NCBI GenBank assembly: GCA_910577955.1
Contig: CAJTNC010000003.1
Location: 118,106-182,105, forward strand
Direction of reading: 5' to 3'
Length of the DNA stretch: 64,000 nucleotides
DNA from: an uncultured Lachnospiraceae bacterium
GTDB lineage: Bacteria > Bacillota > Clostridia > Lachnospirales > Lachnospiraceae
Of this stretch, positions 25,420-34,864 are shown in pieces; position 1 is the stretch's first letter; each line of letters opens with the position of its first letter. The translations under genes were made by a program, and so were the position numbers. The notes beneath the pieces were generated by a model, which was given only the letters and a program-made list of their open reading frames with translations, did not search any database and was not told the origin of the DNA.

Positions 25420-26259
25420 ATGGCAATCAACGTAAATGTAAAATTGAATGGAAGAAGTACAGAACCGGAGTTTCAGACAGGGAAGTTTGGCTCGGTCAGC
25501 GTATCCGGCAGAAAACAGGATAAAGAAAACAAAGAAAACGGATCGTTTATGTTAAACGGTCAGTTTGATCCGATTGAACAGAGGAAAGCATTTGCTAAAA
25601 AGCAGGCCTATAAGATCGTGAAGGATGCTCTTGCCAACGAATTAAAAATGGATGCGGATGTGCAGGAATACAAAGATCACGCGGAAAGGCTTCAGGCCGA
25701 TTTGGACAAGGCGCAGGAGGAGATTGGAAAGCTGAATGCAAGACAGGAAGAACTGCGTGAAAACGGAGTGGCGGAAGACGATGAGGAAATGTTGGCGTTA
25801 GAACGCCATAAAAAACCCTATGAGGATATTATATACAAGGCGGAAACAGGTATTATTTCAGATAATGCGGTGGTTCGCGGGACAAGATTGGCGAGACTGA
25901 AAAAAGACCCTATCCGCAAGGCACAGAATGAGAGAGACGATATGCTTGCCGCGGCCAGTAAAGAAGTGATGGGCATGCTGGTGGATGAAGCAAAAGATCA
26001 TATGGATGAGAAATCTGAGGAGATCAAAGAGAAGGCGGAAGAGAAGAAAGAGGAACGAGAAAAAGAGCAGGAGAAACTGGATGCCGCAAAGGAAGAGTCC
26101 GTGACACAAGAACCTGCGATAGAAAAACCCGTGGCAGAAGCGATGGTGCAGCTTGATACGCAGAAAGAGGACTATCAGCGGGAGATCGAGGAGATGATGC
26201 GCAAAATGAAACTGATGACAGAGGATATCAAAGGAATCAAAGTGGATGAGGCCTTTTAA
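25420..26259 (+). CDS. Coiled-coil protein of unknown function
   Basis: A 279-residue highly charged soluble protein. It starts MAINVNVKLNGRSTEPEFQTGKFGSVSVSG, with no signal or membrane segment. Residues about 90-125 and 200-275 are rich in Glu, Lys and heptad-like patterns and are probably coiled coil. The frame is open further upstream, but ATG 25420 has GGAAAGGAG ten bases ahead. I do not recognise a named family. Its stop shares the TTAA at 26256-26259 with the stop of the convergent nuclease gene. Confidence 0.8.
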   Translation: MAINVNVKLNGRSTEPEFQTGKFGSVSVSGRKQDKENKENGSFMLNGQFDPIEQRKAFAKKQAYKIVKDALANELKMDADVQEYKDHAERLQADLDKAQEEIGKLNARQEELRENGVAEDDEEMLALERHKKPYEDIIYKAETGIISDNAVVRGTRLARLKKDPIRKAQNERDDMLAAASKEVMGMLVDEAKDHMDEKSEEIKEKAEEKKEEREKEQEKLDAAKEESVTQEPAIEKPVAEAMVQLDTQKEDYQREIEEMMRKMKLMTEDIKGIKVDEAF

Positions 26260-27359
26260 TACACCTCCGCCATCATCTGCAGAATATGCTCCGCATAGCG
26301 AGAAAAAGTATCCCGACTGGTTTTGATGTCGTCGGTCAACTCAAAAAAGAGTTCCTTGCTCTTGTAGTCTCGCTTGAAAAAGGGCTGTACCAACAAATCC
26401 CATTGGGGGAGATAAGAAGAATATTTTCTGGTGTAACAGTTCTCCGCAGTAGCCCGTGTGCGGTATTCTTTGCCGACGTAGGAGGAGACGGATTTATGGA
26501 CCGCCATATCTTCGTCGGCAAGATAGTAATAATCTTTGTAGGAAGCATAAAAATATTTCATTTCTTCCCGGTAGATAGGAACGCGGAATGTGGCGTATTT
26601 GCCTTCCGCGTTGAAATAACAAGAGTTTGCGTGGAACCGGATGGGAGCCGGCAGCGCTGTAGGCAGGGAAACTTTTAAAAGAAGTTCCTGTTTTTCCGCG
26701 CCAAAATAATCGGTATAGGTGTTTGCCTGTACTTTTTTTGCTTTCAGCGGTCTATTGAACATATCATAGTAAGCGAGGACCGGAAGGATCCGTATCAGCC
26801 CTCTGATATCGTCCGCATTGTGCAGAAGAAGCAAATGAAACGCCGGATCTGAGGGAGCTTTCACATAATCATGATAAACATTGATCAGATTGCCGCCGTC
26901 ATAGAGATCACTGCGTTTGAAGCCGAGGAAAAGTTCTACGGATTTTTGCTTGCAGTTCGGTATTTTTAAAAAATACTTGTAAGGCGAGATCCGCCTGTAT
27001 AAATCAACTCCCGTCAAATTGTCGAAAGTATAGGAAAGGCCGTAAGCAGCGCATTTTTGCTGTATAAAAGGAATGTCAAAATTATTGCCGTTAAAATGGA
27101 CAATATGGGTATAGTTTTTAGCCGTCTGAAAAAAGGACTTGATAATTTTTTCCTCTTCCTGATAATTTTCCGAAAACCACTGAATCAGGCGAAATGAGGA
27201 ACCGTCGTAAAATGCGCATCCAATCAGATAAATATAGGAGCGTTTTGCGGTAAATCCCGTTGTTTCTATGTCAAAAAATAAAATATTCTGAAGCGGAGCA
27301 ATCTGTTCCACCGGATATGAGATAGCCGGCAGATCAAGTTTTTGACGGATAATTCGCAT
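26256..27359 (-). CDS. YprB-like RNase H-fold exonuclease
   Basis: A 367-residue protein with a DnaQ/RNase H-like 3'-5' exonuclease domain (YprB_RNaseH_like). The first acidic motif is FFDIETTG (about 28-35), the second lies in HFNGNNFDIPFIQQKC (about 105-120), and the third near LLHNADDIRGL (about 185). The C-terminal 150 residues have no motif I recognise. YprB-type proteins are assumed to act in nucleic-acid repair or processing; the true substrate is unknown. It is convergent with, and overlaps by four bases, the coiled-coil protein gene. Confidence 0.85.
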   Translation of the reverse strand: MRIIRQKLDLPAISYPVEQIAPLQNILFFDIETTGFTAKRSYIYLIGCAFYDGSSFRLIQWFSENYQEEEKIIKSFFQTAKNYTHIVHFNGNNFDIPFIQQKCAAYGLSYTFDNLTGVDLYRRISPYKYFLKIPNCKQKSVELFLGFKRSDLYDGGNLINVYHDYVKAPSDPAFHLLLLHNADDIRGLIRILPVLAYYDMFNRPLKAKKVQANTYTDYFGAEKQELLLKVSLPTALPAPIRFHANSCYFNAEGKYATFRVPIYREEMKYFYASYKDYYYLADEDMAVHKSVSSYVGKEYRTRATAENCYTRKYSSYLPQWDLLVQPFFKRDYKSKELFFELTDDIKTSRDTFSRYAEHILQMMAEVY

Positions 27360-27391
27360 GAGAGTGTCCTTTCTTGTTTTTTCTTTTACTT

Positions 27392-27421
27392 AGTATAACA
27401 TAGAAACAGAAAAGATTGCAA
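27392..27421 (-). promoter_or_regulatory. Promoter for the YprB-like gene
   Basis: On the minus strand, -35 TTGCAA (27416-27421) and -10 TATACT (27392-27397) are 18 bases apart, 33 bases ahead of the start codon. Confidence 0.55.
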
Positions 27422-27467
27422 TGCATTGTTAAATGATTGCCGGATTGCCGGAAAAAGTACATTTGTA

Positions 27468-27496
27468 TTGATGAATGGTGTTTCGACTGGTATAAT
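27468..27496 (+). promoter_or_regulatory. Promoter for HAD phosphatase gene
   Basis: -35 TTGATG (27468-27473), 17-base spacer, perfect -10 TATAAT (27491-27496). The HAD gene starts 56 bases after the -10. Confidence 0.65.
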
Positions 27497-27551
27497 AACA
27501 GAAAAATGAGGTGAGAGTACCGGGAAAAATAATGTGGAGGCAGGGAGAAAA

Positions 27552-28220
27552 ATGAGTCGGATCAAAGCGGTTTTATTTGACATGGATGGCGTACTGATCA
27601 ATACGGAACCTCTGCATTACCGGATGTGGAAAGAGGCATTCAAAGGGCGCGGTCTAGACATTGATTATGATATTTATAAACATTGCATCGGGGCGACAGA
27701 TGCGTATTTGATGGATTTGATACTGGATCATTACGGCAGAGACTTCAGAGGCGATGTAAGGTTGTCCGAAGAAAGGGCTGTGATAGAAAAGCGTATGCTG
27801 AAAGAGGAAGGTTTTCCGGAGATGTCCGGAGTGAGAGAAATGCTTCGGACACTGCATGAGACGGGATTTTTGCTGGCGGTGGCCTCCTCTTCTCCGCTTG
27901 AGAGAATCAACGATGCGGTTGATTATATTGGCGCAAGACAGTATTTTTCATTGCTTAACAGTGCGGAGAACGTGGCTCGTTCTAAGCCTGCGCCGGATAT
28001 TTATCTTGATACGGCACAAAAGCTGGGAGTATTGCCTGAAGAATGTATTGTGCTGGAAGACTCTGAAAACGGAAGTATCGCCGCAGTTTCAGCGGGAATG
28101 ATATGTGTAGGACTTGACAACCCGGATTCCGGAGATCAGAATCTCGAGCGGGCCGCGGTGATAATCGCCGGGCTGCAGGAATTTACACCGGAGTTGATCT
28201 TGAATTTGACACAAGAGTAA
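27552..28220 (+). CDS. HAD-superfamily hydrolase (beta-PGM-like)
   Basis: A 222-residue HAD phosphatase/phosphomutase of subfamily IA with a helical cap. Motif I is FDMDGVLINTEPLHY (catalytic Asp pair near residue 9-11), motif II is AVASSSPLERI, the motif III lysine is in SKPAPDIYL, and motif IV is VLEDSENGSIAA. Such proteins act on sugar phosphates or as beta-phosphoglucomutase; the exact substrate is not determined. ATG 27552 is preferred to a GTG six codons earlier because GGAGGCAGGGAG lies between them. It has its own promoter and leads into nrdG. Confidence 0.9.
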   Translation: MSRIKAVLFDMDGVLINTEPLHYRMWKEAFKGRGLDIDYDIYKHCIGATDAYLMDLILDHYGRDFRGDVRLSEERAVIEKRMLKEEGFPEMSGVREMLRTLHETGFLLAVASSSPLERINDAVDYIGARQYFSLLNSAENVARSKPAPDIYLDTAQKLGVLPEECIVLEDSENGSIAAVSAGMICVGLDNPDSGDQNLERAAVIIAGLQEFTPELILNLTQE

Positions 28221-28249
28221 GGTATGAAAGAGCATACAGAGGGATAGAT

Positions 28250-28741
28250 ATGCGATACCATGATATTACAAAGGACGATATGAAAAATGGCGACGGTCTG
28301 CGGGTCGTATTGTGGGTTTCCGGCTGCAGACACCGGTGTCCCGGTTGTCAGAACCCTGTCACATGGAACCCGGAGGACGGACTTTTGTTTGATGATGGGG
28401 CCAAGCGGGAAATAGAAGAACAGCTTGAAAAGCCCTACAATTCCGGCGTTACTTTTTCCGGCGGAGATCCTCTTTTTCCGGAAAATGAGGAGGAGGTAAC
28501 GGCTTATTGCAGAGAGCTGAAGGAACGCTTTCCTGAGAAGACGATCTGGCTTTACACCGGAGAGGTGTGGGAAGATATTGCAGGGAAAGAAATCTTTCGG
28601 TTTGTGGATGTGTTGGTTGACGGGAAATTTGAGATAGAGAGCCGGGATAATAAACTCCACTGGAGAGGAAGCGATAACCAGCGGGTGATAGCGGTACAGG
28701 AAAGCCTGCGGTGCGGGCAGGCGGTGCTGTACGACACCTGA
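28250..28741 (+). CDS. nrdG: Anaerobic RNR activating protein NrdG
   Basis: A 163-residue radical-SAM activase that makes the glycyl radical of the class III ribonucleotide reductase NrdD. The cluster motif is the NrdG-type C-x3-C-x2-C at Cys26, Cys30 and Cys33 in SGCRHRCPGCQNP, followed by TFSGGDPLFPENEEEV. It indicates strictly or facultatively anaerobic DNA precursor synthesis. nrdD is not adjacent in this window. It starts 30 bases after the HAD gene with AGAGGGA upstream. Confidence 0.93.
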   Translation: MRYHDITKDDMKNGDGLRVVLWVSGCRHRCPGCQNPVTWNPEDGLLFDDGAKREIEEQLEKPYNSGVTFSGGDPLFPENEEEVTAYCRELKERFPEKTIWLYTGEVWEDIAGKEIFRFVDVLVDGKFEIESRDNKLHWRGSDNQRVIAVQESLRCGQAVLYDT

Positions 28742-28775
28742 TGAAATTTTACAGAAATACGAGAGAAGAGGGAAA

Positions 28776-29222
28776 ATGATGAAAAAACAGGAGACTATAC
28801 AGATCAAATATCATTCGGAAGAAATTGAGAAGCTGCGCAATATCGATGGAAAAAGCGACTGGATCGATCTGCGTGCGGCGGAAGATGTTGTTTTGAAGGA
28901 GGGAGAATATCGTCTGATCAGTTTCGGTATTTCCATGAAGATACCGGAAGGGTATGAGGCCCATGTGGTGCCGAGAAGTTCTACTTTTAGGAGTTTTGGC
29001 ATTCTGCAGAGCAACAGCTGCGGTATTATCGACTGTTCCTACTGCGGAGAAAATGATATCTGGAAAATGCCGGTTTACGCTGTGCGGGATACGGAGATCC
29101 ATGTCAATGACAGAATCGCACAGTTTCGTATTATGGAAAATCAGCCGAAGATTCTGTTTGAGGAAGTGGAGCGCATGGAGGGAAAAGACAGAGGCGGCTT
29201 CGGCAGTACGGGGACTGCGTAA
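28776..29222 (+). CDS. dut: dUTPase-family nucleotide hydrolase
   Basis: A 148-residue trimeric dUTPase-fold protein. Seen motifs: WIDLRAAEDVVLKEGEYRLISFGISMKIPEG (motif 1 region), PRSSTFRSFGILQSNSCGIIDCSYCGEN (motifs 2-3, with the uridine-binding loop) and RGGFGSTGTA (glycine-rich motif 5 at the C-terminus). It would hydrolyse dUTP to dUMP, keeping uracil out of DNA and feeding thymidylate synthesis, a sensible neighbour for nrdG. The IIDCSYCGEN loop deviates a little from the textbook GVID-GYRGE, so a dCTP deaminase-like specificity is not excluded. Confidence 0.8.
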   Translation: MMKKQETIQIKYHSEEIEKLRNIDGKSDWIDLRAAEDVVLKEGEYRLISFGISMKIPEGYEAHVVPRSSTFRSFGILQSNSCGIIDCSYCGENDIWKMPVYAVRDTEIHVNDRIAQFRIMENQPKILFEEVERMEGKDRGGFGSTGTA

Positions 29223-29353
29223 GGAGGGAAAATGGAATATTTAAGGGACAATGATATAAGGAATAGGATTTTCTTCGGCATACGCATATTTTGAAAAGTA
29301 TTGTCCATACTAAAGGCAGAAACGGCCTGCAAAACAGGCTGTGGAAAGGGCGC

Positions 29354-30808
29354 ATGGTTATTGGTATGGACGAAAAAGATCAGGAGATTTTATATCCGAC
29401 GAAGCAGATCGGGGAGAAAATGACGGCGGATATCAAGGAAAATATGGCTGCCATGAAGGAGATTTTGTCGCCGGATATCAGCTATGATATTGTGTACCGT
29501 GTGATACAGATAGGCGGCAGAGATGCCTGCCTGTTTTTTATAGACGGATTCTGCAAGGACGATATGATGCAGAAGATTTTACAGTATCTGATCGGATTGA
29601 AGGCGGAAGATATTCCATCGGATGCTCACGGCATGTCGAAAGGCTTTATGCCCACCGTGGAGGTGGATCTCGGTCAGACTTGGGAGGAGATCACTACGGG
29701 GCTTTTGTCCGGACAGACTGTTCTGTTTCTGGACGGCTTCAGTAAATGTCTTCTGATCGACAGCAGGACTTACCCGGCGAGAAACGTCTCGGAGCCGGAA
29801 AAAGAAAAAGCGCTGCGGGGATCCAGAGACGGGTTTGTGGAGACCATCGTCTTTAATACGGCTCTTGTCCGCAGGCGCATCCGGAGTCCGAAACTTCGTA
29901 TGGAGATGATGCGTGCCGGAGAGATATCAAAGACGGATATTGCGGTCTGTTATATGGAGGACCGGGTGGATCATAAACTGCTTTGTCAGATCAAGACAAG
30001 AATCCAGAATATCCATGTGGAGTCCCTGACGATGAATCAGGAGAGTTTAGCGGAGTGTCTGTATCAGGGAAAATGGTTTAACCCCTTTCCGAAATTCAAA
30101 TATACGGAGCGTCCGGACACGGCTGCCGCGCATATTTTGGAAGGGAATATCATCGTTTTTGTGGACAATTCACCTTCTGCAATGATTCTTCCGGTTTCTA
30201 TTTTTGATATGACGGAAGAGGCGGACGATTACTATTTTCCGCCTGTCACAGGCACTTACCTGCGGTTTTCAAGAACGATCATCGGCATCATCACCTATCT
30301 GCTGACGCCTACGTTCCTGCTGCTGACGATGTATCCCGAATGGCTGCCGGAGTGGCTTTCCTTTATCGCCATCGCGGATGACGTCAATGTGCCGGTGTTA
30401 TTTCAGTTTCTGATTTTGGAACTGTCGTTGGACGGTCTGAAGCTGGCGGCCGTGAATACCCCGAATATGCTGAGTACGCCTTTAAGCGTCACAGCAGGTA
30501 TTGTGCTGGGTGAATTTGCGGTGAAATCCGGATGGTTCAACTCGGAAGTGATGCTGTACATGGCTTTTGTGGCCATTGCAAACTACACCCAGTCCAACTA
30601 TGAACTGGGCTATGCGCTGAAATTCATGCGTATCATTACTCTTGTATTGACGGGCATTGCGGGTGTCTGGGGCTATGCGGCGGGAATTCTGATTTTCATT
30701 GTTTCCATCGCGTGCAACAGAACTATCGCAGGGAGAAGCTATATCAATCCCTTCGGGCAGGGCGGTATAGGGGCTTTGTGGAAACGCTTTATCAGAGTAA
30801 GACAATGA
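29354..30808 (+). CDS. spoVAF: SpoVAF/GerA-family spore germination protein
   Basis: A 484-residue protein of the GerA A-subunit family, resembling stage V sporulation protein AF. It has a large N-terminal soluble domain, then TGTYLRFSRTIIGIITYLLTPTFLLLTMYPEWLP and four to five C-terminal membrane helices with NTPNMLSTPLSVTAGIVLGEFAVKSGWF, typical of the group. These proteins sit in the spore inner membrane and affect germinant response or DPA handling. The frame is open from 29291, but ATG 29354 follows GGAAAGGG; a further in-frame ATG is at 29366. No spoVA neighbours are in the window. Confidence 0.9.
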   Translation: MVIGMDEKDQEILYPTKQIGEKMTADIKENMAAMKEILSPDISYDIVYRVIQIGGRDACLFFIDGFCKDDMMQKILQYLIGLKAEDIPSDAHGMSKGFMPTVEVDLGQTWEEITTGLLSGQTVLFLDGFSKCLLIDSRTYPARNVSEPEKEKALRGSRDGFVETIVFNTALVRRRIRSPKLRMEMMRAGEISKTDIAVCYMEDRVDHKLLCQIKTRIQNIHVESLTMNQESLAECLYQGKWFNPFPKFKYTERPDTAAAHILEGNIIVFVDNSPSAMILPVSIFDMTEEADDYYFPPVTGTYLRFSRTIIGIITYLLTPTFLLLTMYPEWLPEWLSFIAIADDVNVPVLFQFLILELSLDGLKLAAVNTPNMLSTPLSVTAGIVLGEFAVKSGWFNSEVMLYMAFVAIANYTQSNYELGYALKFMRIITLVLTGIAGVWGYAAGILIFIVSIACNRTIAGRSYINPFGQGGIGALWKRFIRVRQ

Positions 30809-30848
30809 TAGCAGAACAGGAGAAAAATAGGAAGATCGGGGGGAAGCC

Positions 30849-31781
30849 ATGATCTACACCGTAACGTTTAATCCATCGTTGGATTATGTAGTTTCTATGG
30901 AAAGTTTTGAGATGGGGAAGACTAACCGTACTGTCGGCGAAAGGATGTTTCCCGGCGGTAAGGGAATCAATGTGTCCGTTGTTTTAAAAAATCTGGGGAT
31001 ATCCAGTACGGTTTTAGGATTTACGGCGGGGTTTATCGGGGAACAGATTGAGCGGGAAGTGCAGGGAATGGGACTTCCCGCGGATTTTATCAGACTGGGG
31101 CAGGGAGTTTCCCGAATCAATGTCAAGTTTAAGGACTATGACGGGACGGAGATAAACGGCATGGGGCCGGCTGTCGACGCCCCTTCGGTGGATAAGCTGT
31201 TTGAAAAGCTTGATAAATTAAACGCGGGGGATGTGCTCGTTCTGGCGGGGAGCATTCCGAAATCCCTTCCGGATTCTATTTACAGCGATATTTTGGAACA
31301 CCTGAAGAAAAGAGAGATACTATTTGTGGTTGATGCAACCAAGGAACTGCTGTTGAATGTGCTGCAGTACAGGCCGTTTTTAATCAAACCGAACAATTAT
31401 GAACTTGGGGAACTCTTCGGGGCGGTTCCTGAAACCAGAGAATCCGTGGTTCCCTACGCCGTGAAACTGCAGGAAAAAGGCGGCAGAAATGTGCTGGTAT
31501 CCATGGGAGGAAAGGGTGCGGTTTTGGTGGATGAGACAGGGGCAATACATATGGCGGAAGCGCCGAAGGGAAAGCTTGTAAATGCAGTTGGGGCCGGAGA
31601 TTCCATGGTGGCCGGTTTTTTGGCGGGATGGTTTGAGAAAAGAGACTATGAGTATGCCTTTCGCATGGGGGTTGCGGCTGGCAGCGCCAGCGCTTTTTCC
31701 GAACTGCTTGCGGAGAGGGAAGCCGTGATGAGGATTATGGCGGGATTTTGGAACGGAAAGGAGGCGGACAGCAATGGATGA
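30849..31781 (+). CDS. 1-phosphofructokinase-type PfkB kinase
   Basis: A 310-residue PfkB/ribokinase-family kinase resembling FruK and LacC, which phosphorylate fructose-1-phosphate or tagatose-6-phosphate with ATP. The N-terminus MIYTVTFNPSLDYVV and FPGGKGINVSVVLKNLG are the FruK/LacC signature, and NAVGAGDSMVAGFLAG carries the catalytic Asp. No PTS or aldolase gene is adjacent. Its end overlaps the HSP90-family start by eight bases. Confidence 0.88.
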   Translation: MIYTVTFNPSLDYVVSMESFEMGKTNRTVGERMFPGGKGINVSVVLKNLGISSTVLGFTAGFIGEQIEREVQGMGLPADFIRLGQGVSRINVKFKDYDGTEINGMGPAVDAPSVDKLFEKLDKLNAGDVLVLAGSIPKSLPDSIYSDILEHLKKREILFVVDATKELLLNVLQYRPFLIKPNNYELGELFGAVPETRESVVPYAVKLQEKGGRNVLVSMGGKGAVLVDETGAIHMAEAPKGKLVNAVGAGDSMVAGFLAGWFEKRDYEYAFRMGVAAGSASAFSELLAEREAVMRIMAGFWNGKEADSNG

Positions 31782-33582
31782 TCATAACAATGCGGACAAA
31801 ACGAAGGATTACAGTTTTCAGGTGGATCTGCGGGGCATTATCCGCCTGCTCAGCGAGAACCTCTATTCCAGTGAGGATGTGTTTTTGCGGGAACTTCTGC
31901 AGAATGCGGTGGATGCCATAGAGGCCAGAAAGGAGGCAGAGCCTGAATTTCAAGGGGAACAGATCAAGATCACATACCGACGGGAGACAAAGACCGGAGC
32001 GCAGCTCATATTCGCGGACAATGGGATTGGATTGACCGGGGAGGAAATACATACTTTTTTGTCCGTTATCGGGCAATCATCCAAACGAGGCGCTGTGGAG
32101 CGGGGAAATTTTATCGGGCAGTTCGGTATCGGACTTTTGTCCTGTTTTCTGGTGGCCGACGAGATTCTGGTGCGGAGCAGCTCTGTCAAAGAAAAGAAGG
32201 GCTATAGATGGCTCGGGAAGAGCGACGGCACCTATCAGGTGGCAGAGGAAACAGAGGGGCTTCCTGTGGGCACGGAAGTGATTCTTTCTCTGAAAGGAAA
32301 GATGGCGGTCAGATACCATGAGGAGGAAGTGATCAGACTGTTGAAAGAGTATGGTTTTCTGCTGCGGACGCCGGTGGAGTTTGACGGGGACGGCGGCGTA
32401 AGGCGCATAAACGATGCCTTTATTCCGTGGCGGCAGCCTTTCTGCAGCAACGAGGAAATCCTGCGGTTCGGGGAATTGATATTTGAGGAAAATTTTTTTG
32501 GCGCGGTGCCCATCAAAGGGGAGGGGCTTAGCGGCTACGCCTTTATTTCCAGAAAGCAGACCAGTGCGGCTTCCATGGGAGCACATAAAATTTTTTTGAA
32601 AAATATGCTCATCACGGAGGATGGCAGGGAACTGATTCCCAAGTGGGCGTTTTTTACGAGATGTATCCTGAATGCGGAGGATCTGACGCCTTTGGCCTCG
32701 AGAGAAGGTTTTGTGTCGGATTACCGTCTTTCCAGAGCGAGAGGCGATATTGAGAAAAGCATTTTCGAGTATTTTGTCGCGCTGTCTCTATATGACGTCA
32801 ACATGTTGAAACAGCTCACTTCCGTACATAACGTGGCAATCAAATCTCTGGCTGTGGAGAATGAGAAAATATACAAGCTGTTTTTCCAGTTCCTGATCTT
32901 TGCATCCAACAGAGGGAGCCTGACAGGGTTTCAACTGATGGAAGCGTCGAGGAGGACGGCGGTCTATTATTGTACGGAGGTGGAAGATTACAGAAGGGCA
33001 TATGCGCTTTTGGAAAATGGAGCGGGTATTTTGATCAATGCGGGTTATATTTACGATGCAAAACTGCTGCAGCTTTTGAAACGCTATCATCCGGAGATCC
33101 GCATACAGGTATTTGACGAGGCTTCCTACGGGGAACTTTTGGAGGAGCCGGAGGAAACGGTGAGAAAAGCGCTGGAGGGCTTGATGGAAACAGCTTCCGG
33201 AGAGTTGAGACCTCTTGGCTGCAATGTAGCGTTAAAACAGTTCGATCCGCCTGATTCGCCGGCTTTCTATGTGCCGGGGACGGACGGCATACTGGGAGAA
33301 TTTTTGACGGAAGACAGCTTTTCCGGTTTTCTGGAAGAATTTGATCCGGGAAGTTTCGCACAGGCCGACGACAGCTACGGCACGAAGCTGTATCTGAACG
33401 GAAAGAATGCTTTGTTAAAGCGGCTTGCACAGGTGAGGGACGAGGAGATCACAAGGACGATGATAGAAGTGCTGTATGTGCATGCCATGCTTGCCGGCCA
33501 TTATACTCTGGGGGAAAAAGAGCTGCGGGTATTGAACAGAGGGTTGATCAAACTGATGGAGTACGGACTGGAGGATATTTGA
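31774..33582 (+). CDS. HSP90-family ATPase (divergent HtpG)
   Basis: A 602-residue protein with a clear N-terminal GHKL ATPase domain: LRELLQNAVDAIEARK (Mg/ATP Asn), FADNGIGLTGEEI (ATP-binding Asp) and RGNFIGQFGIGLLSCFLVADEI (lid/glycine loop). The middle domain contains NMLITEDGRELIPKWAFFTRCILNAEDLTPLASRE; the C-terminal half diverges from standard HtpG and the protein is somewhat shorter. It is probably a dedicated chaperone rather than the housekeeping one. The start overlaps the kinase gene with AAGGAGG ahead, and an unknown helical protein follows after 64 bases. Confidence 0.85.
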   Translation: MDDHNNADKTKDYSFQVDLRGIIRLLSENLYSSEDVFLRELLQNAVDAIEARKEAEPEFQGEQIKITYRRETKTGAQLIFADNGIGLTGEEIHTFLSVIGQSSKRGAVERGNFIGQFGIGLLSCFLVADEILVRSSSVKEKKGYRWLGKSDGTYQVAEETEGLPVGTEVILSLKGKMAVRYHEEEVIRLLKEYGFLLRTPVEFDGDGGVRRINDAFIPWRQPFCSNEEILRFGELIFEENFFGAVPIKGEGLSGYAFISRKQTSAASMGAHKIFLKNMLITEDGRELIPKWAFFTRCILNAEDLTPLASREGFVSDYRLSRARGDIEKSIFEYFVALSLYDVNMLKQLTSVHNVAIKSLAVENEKIYKLFFQFLIFASNRGSLTGFQLMEASRRTAVYYCTEVEDYRRAYALLENGAGILINAGYIYDAKLLQLLKRYHPEIRIQVFDEASYGELLEEPEETVRKALEGLMETASGELRPLGCNVALKQFDPPDSPAFYVPGTDGILGEFLTEDSFSGFLEEFDPGSFAQADDSYGTKLYLNGKNALLKRLAQVRDEEITRTMIEVLYVHAMLAGHYTLGEKELRVLNRGLIKLMEYGLEDI

Positions 33583-33646
33583 AGAAAACGAAGGGCAGTC
33601 TGTTCGGATACGGATATCCGACTGAAAATAGGAGGAAAGGGCAGAT

Positions 33647-34864
33647 ATGATTTTGGAAAGTTTTACCACCAGAAAATATGTGGCGGACGATAAGCTGTGG
33701 GAGATGATCAAGAGAGCCAACAATCTGACTCAGGGCGGTTTTTCGAGTTGGGATGACAATGCTCCCGTGCTGGTGCCTTTGTTGAAACGTATCTTGGCCA
33801 GAGCGAGGGAAGTGCGGGATTGGCAGATATATTTTTATGTGATGGGAAAAGCGCTCTGGTACATCGGGCGGGATGATGTGCAGGATACCCGGTTTGCTTT
33901 TCAGATCTCAGAGATGTTTCATCAGGCTTACAGAGAGGGTCTTGCGGCGGAAACGACCAGATTCGGAAGGGAATATTTCGTGGACACAGCCGCCAGAATA
34001 TTAGACTTATATATGCAGTATCCGCAGATAGACGACGTGAAAATGGGGCAGATGCTGTCCATATTTCTGGAGTGTGAGGAGAAATACGGCACTGCCTGGA
34101 ACGCGGGAAACTATGTGTGCGTACTGAGCGTCGGGCTGTTGGACAGAGATGGGGAGCTCATTGAGAAATCGAAAAAGAAACTGGCTTCTCTGGACTTTGA
34201 CAGTTGGTGCTATATCTGCTATTATGTGAGACCCATGTTAAAGTATTATGTGTACCGGGAGGACTTTGACAGGATCGAGGAGCTGATTCTCAGCGTCAGC
34301 AGGAAGGAGATCCCGAAAAAGTACCAGTGGTGCTATCAACAGTGTGAACAGGCAAATGAAGAAACGTTGGTGTTTGAAGCGCTGGCGCACTGTATGGATT
34401 ACGGAAAACCGGAATTGTTTCGGAAAATATTTGACAGATGGCCGGAACGGTGTCGAAATCCTATAGAAGGGGATATCGTGACTTGTGACGCGCTGCTTCA
34501 CGCGATGGCGGGAGATCTGTCCAGGCTGGAGGAGGTAATTCAGGTGGCGGAGGAGGATGACAGAAAGTATCAGGAGAATAAAGTGACTCCCTTTGATGCT
34601 ATGTACTGGTTTTTGTATTGGCATTTGTATTTCAGGCTGTTGGATAGACATGGGATTGGATTCGTGAGAATGAATCCGGTGGGAGAGATAGAAAATAGGA
34701 CGGCGAGGGTAGAGGCGGACGGAAGAAGGGAATACAGTTGTCAGGCACTCTCAGAGTATTTTGGAAGGAAGTCGGATGAGATCGGCAGACAAATGAGCAG
34801 GTCTCGCAGCAAATTCGATTACGGAACTATGAAGAAATCCCACGAGATATGTTTGAGATTATGA
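33647..34864 (+). CDS. Helical-repeat-like protein paired with HSP90
   Basis: A 405-residue soluble protein with no signal or membrane segment. It is rich in Trp, Tyr and paired helices (for example MGKALWYIGRDDVQDTRFAF and YICYYVRPMLKYYVYREDFDRIEELILS), resembling TPR/HEAT-type helical repeats without clear consensus. I do not recognise a family. It follows the HSP90 gene in the same direction, with a small hairpin, TCGGATA-CGGA-TATCCGA (33604-33621), between them. Since TPR-like proteins are classic HSP90 partners, a cochaperone or client role is a reasonable but untested inference. Confidence 0.75.
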   Translation: MILESFTTRKYVADDKLWEMIKRANNLTQGGFSSWDDNAPVLVPLLKRILARAREVRDWQIYFYVMGKALWYIGRDDVQDTRFAFQISEMFHQAYREGLAAETTRFGREYFVDTAARILDLYMQYPQIDDVKMGQMLSIFLECEEKYGTAWNAGNYVCVLSVGLLDRDGELIEKSKKKLASLDFDSWCYICYYVRPMLKYYVYREDFDRIEELILSVSRKEIPKKYQWCYQQCEQANEETLVFEALAHCMDYGKPELFRKIFDRWPERCRNPIEGDIVTCDALLHAMAGDLSRLEEVIQVAEEDDRKYQENKVTPFDAMYWFLYWHLYFRLLDRHGIGFVRMNPVGEIENRTARVEADGRREYSCQALSEYFGRKSDEIGRQMSRSRSKFDYGTMKKSHEICLRL

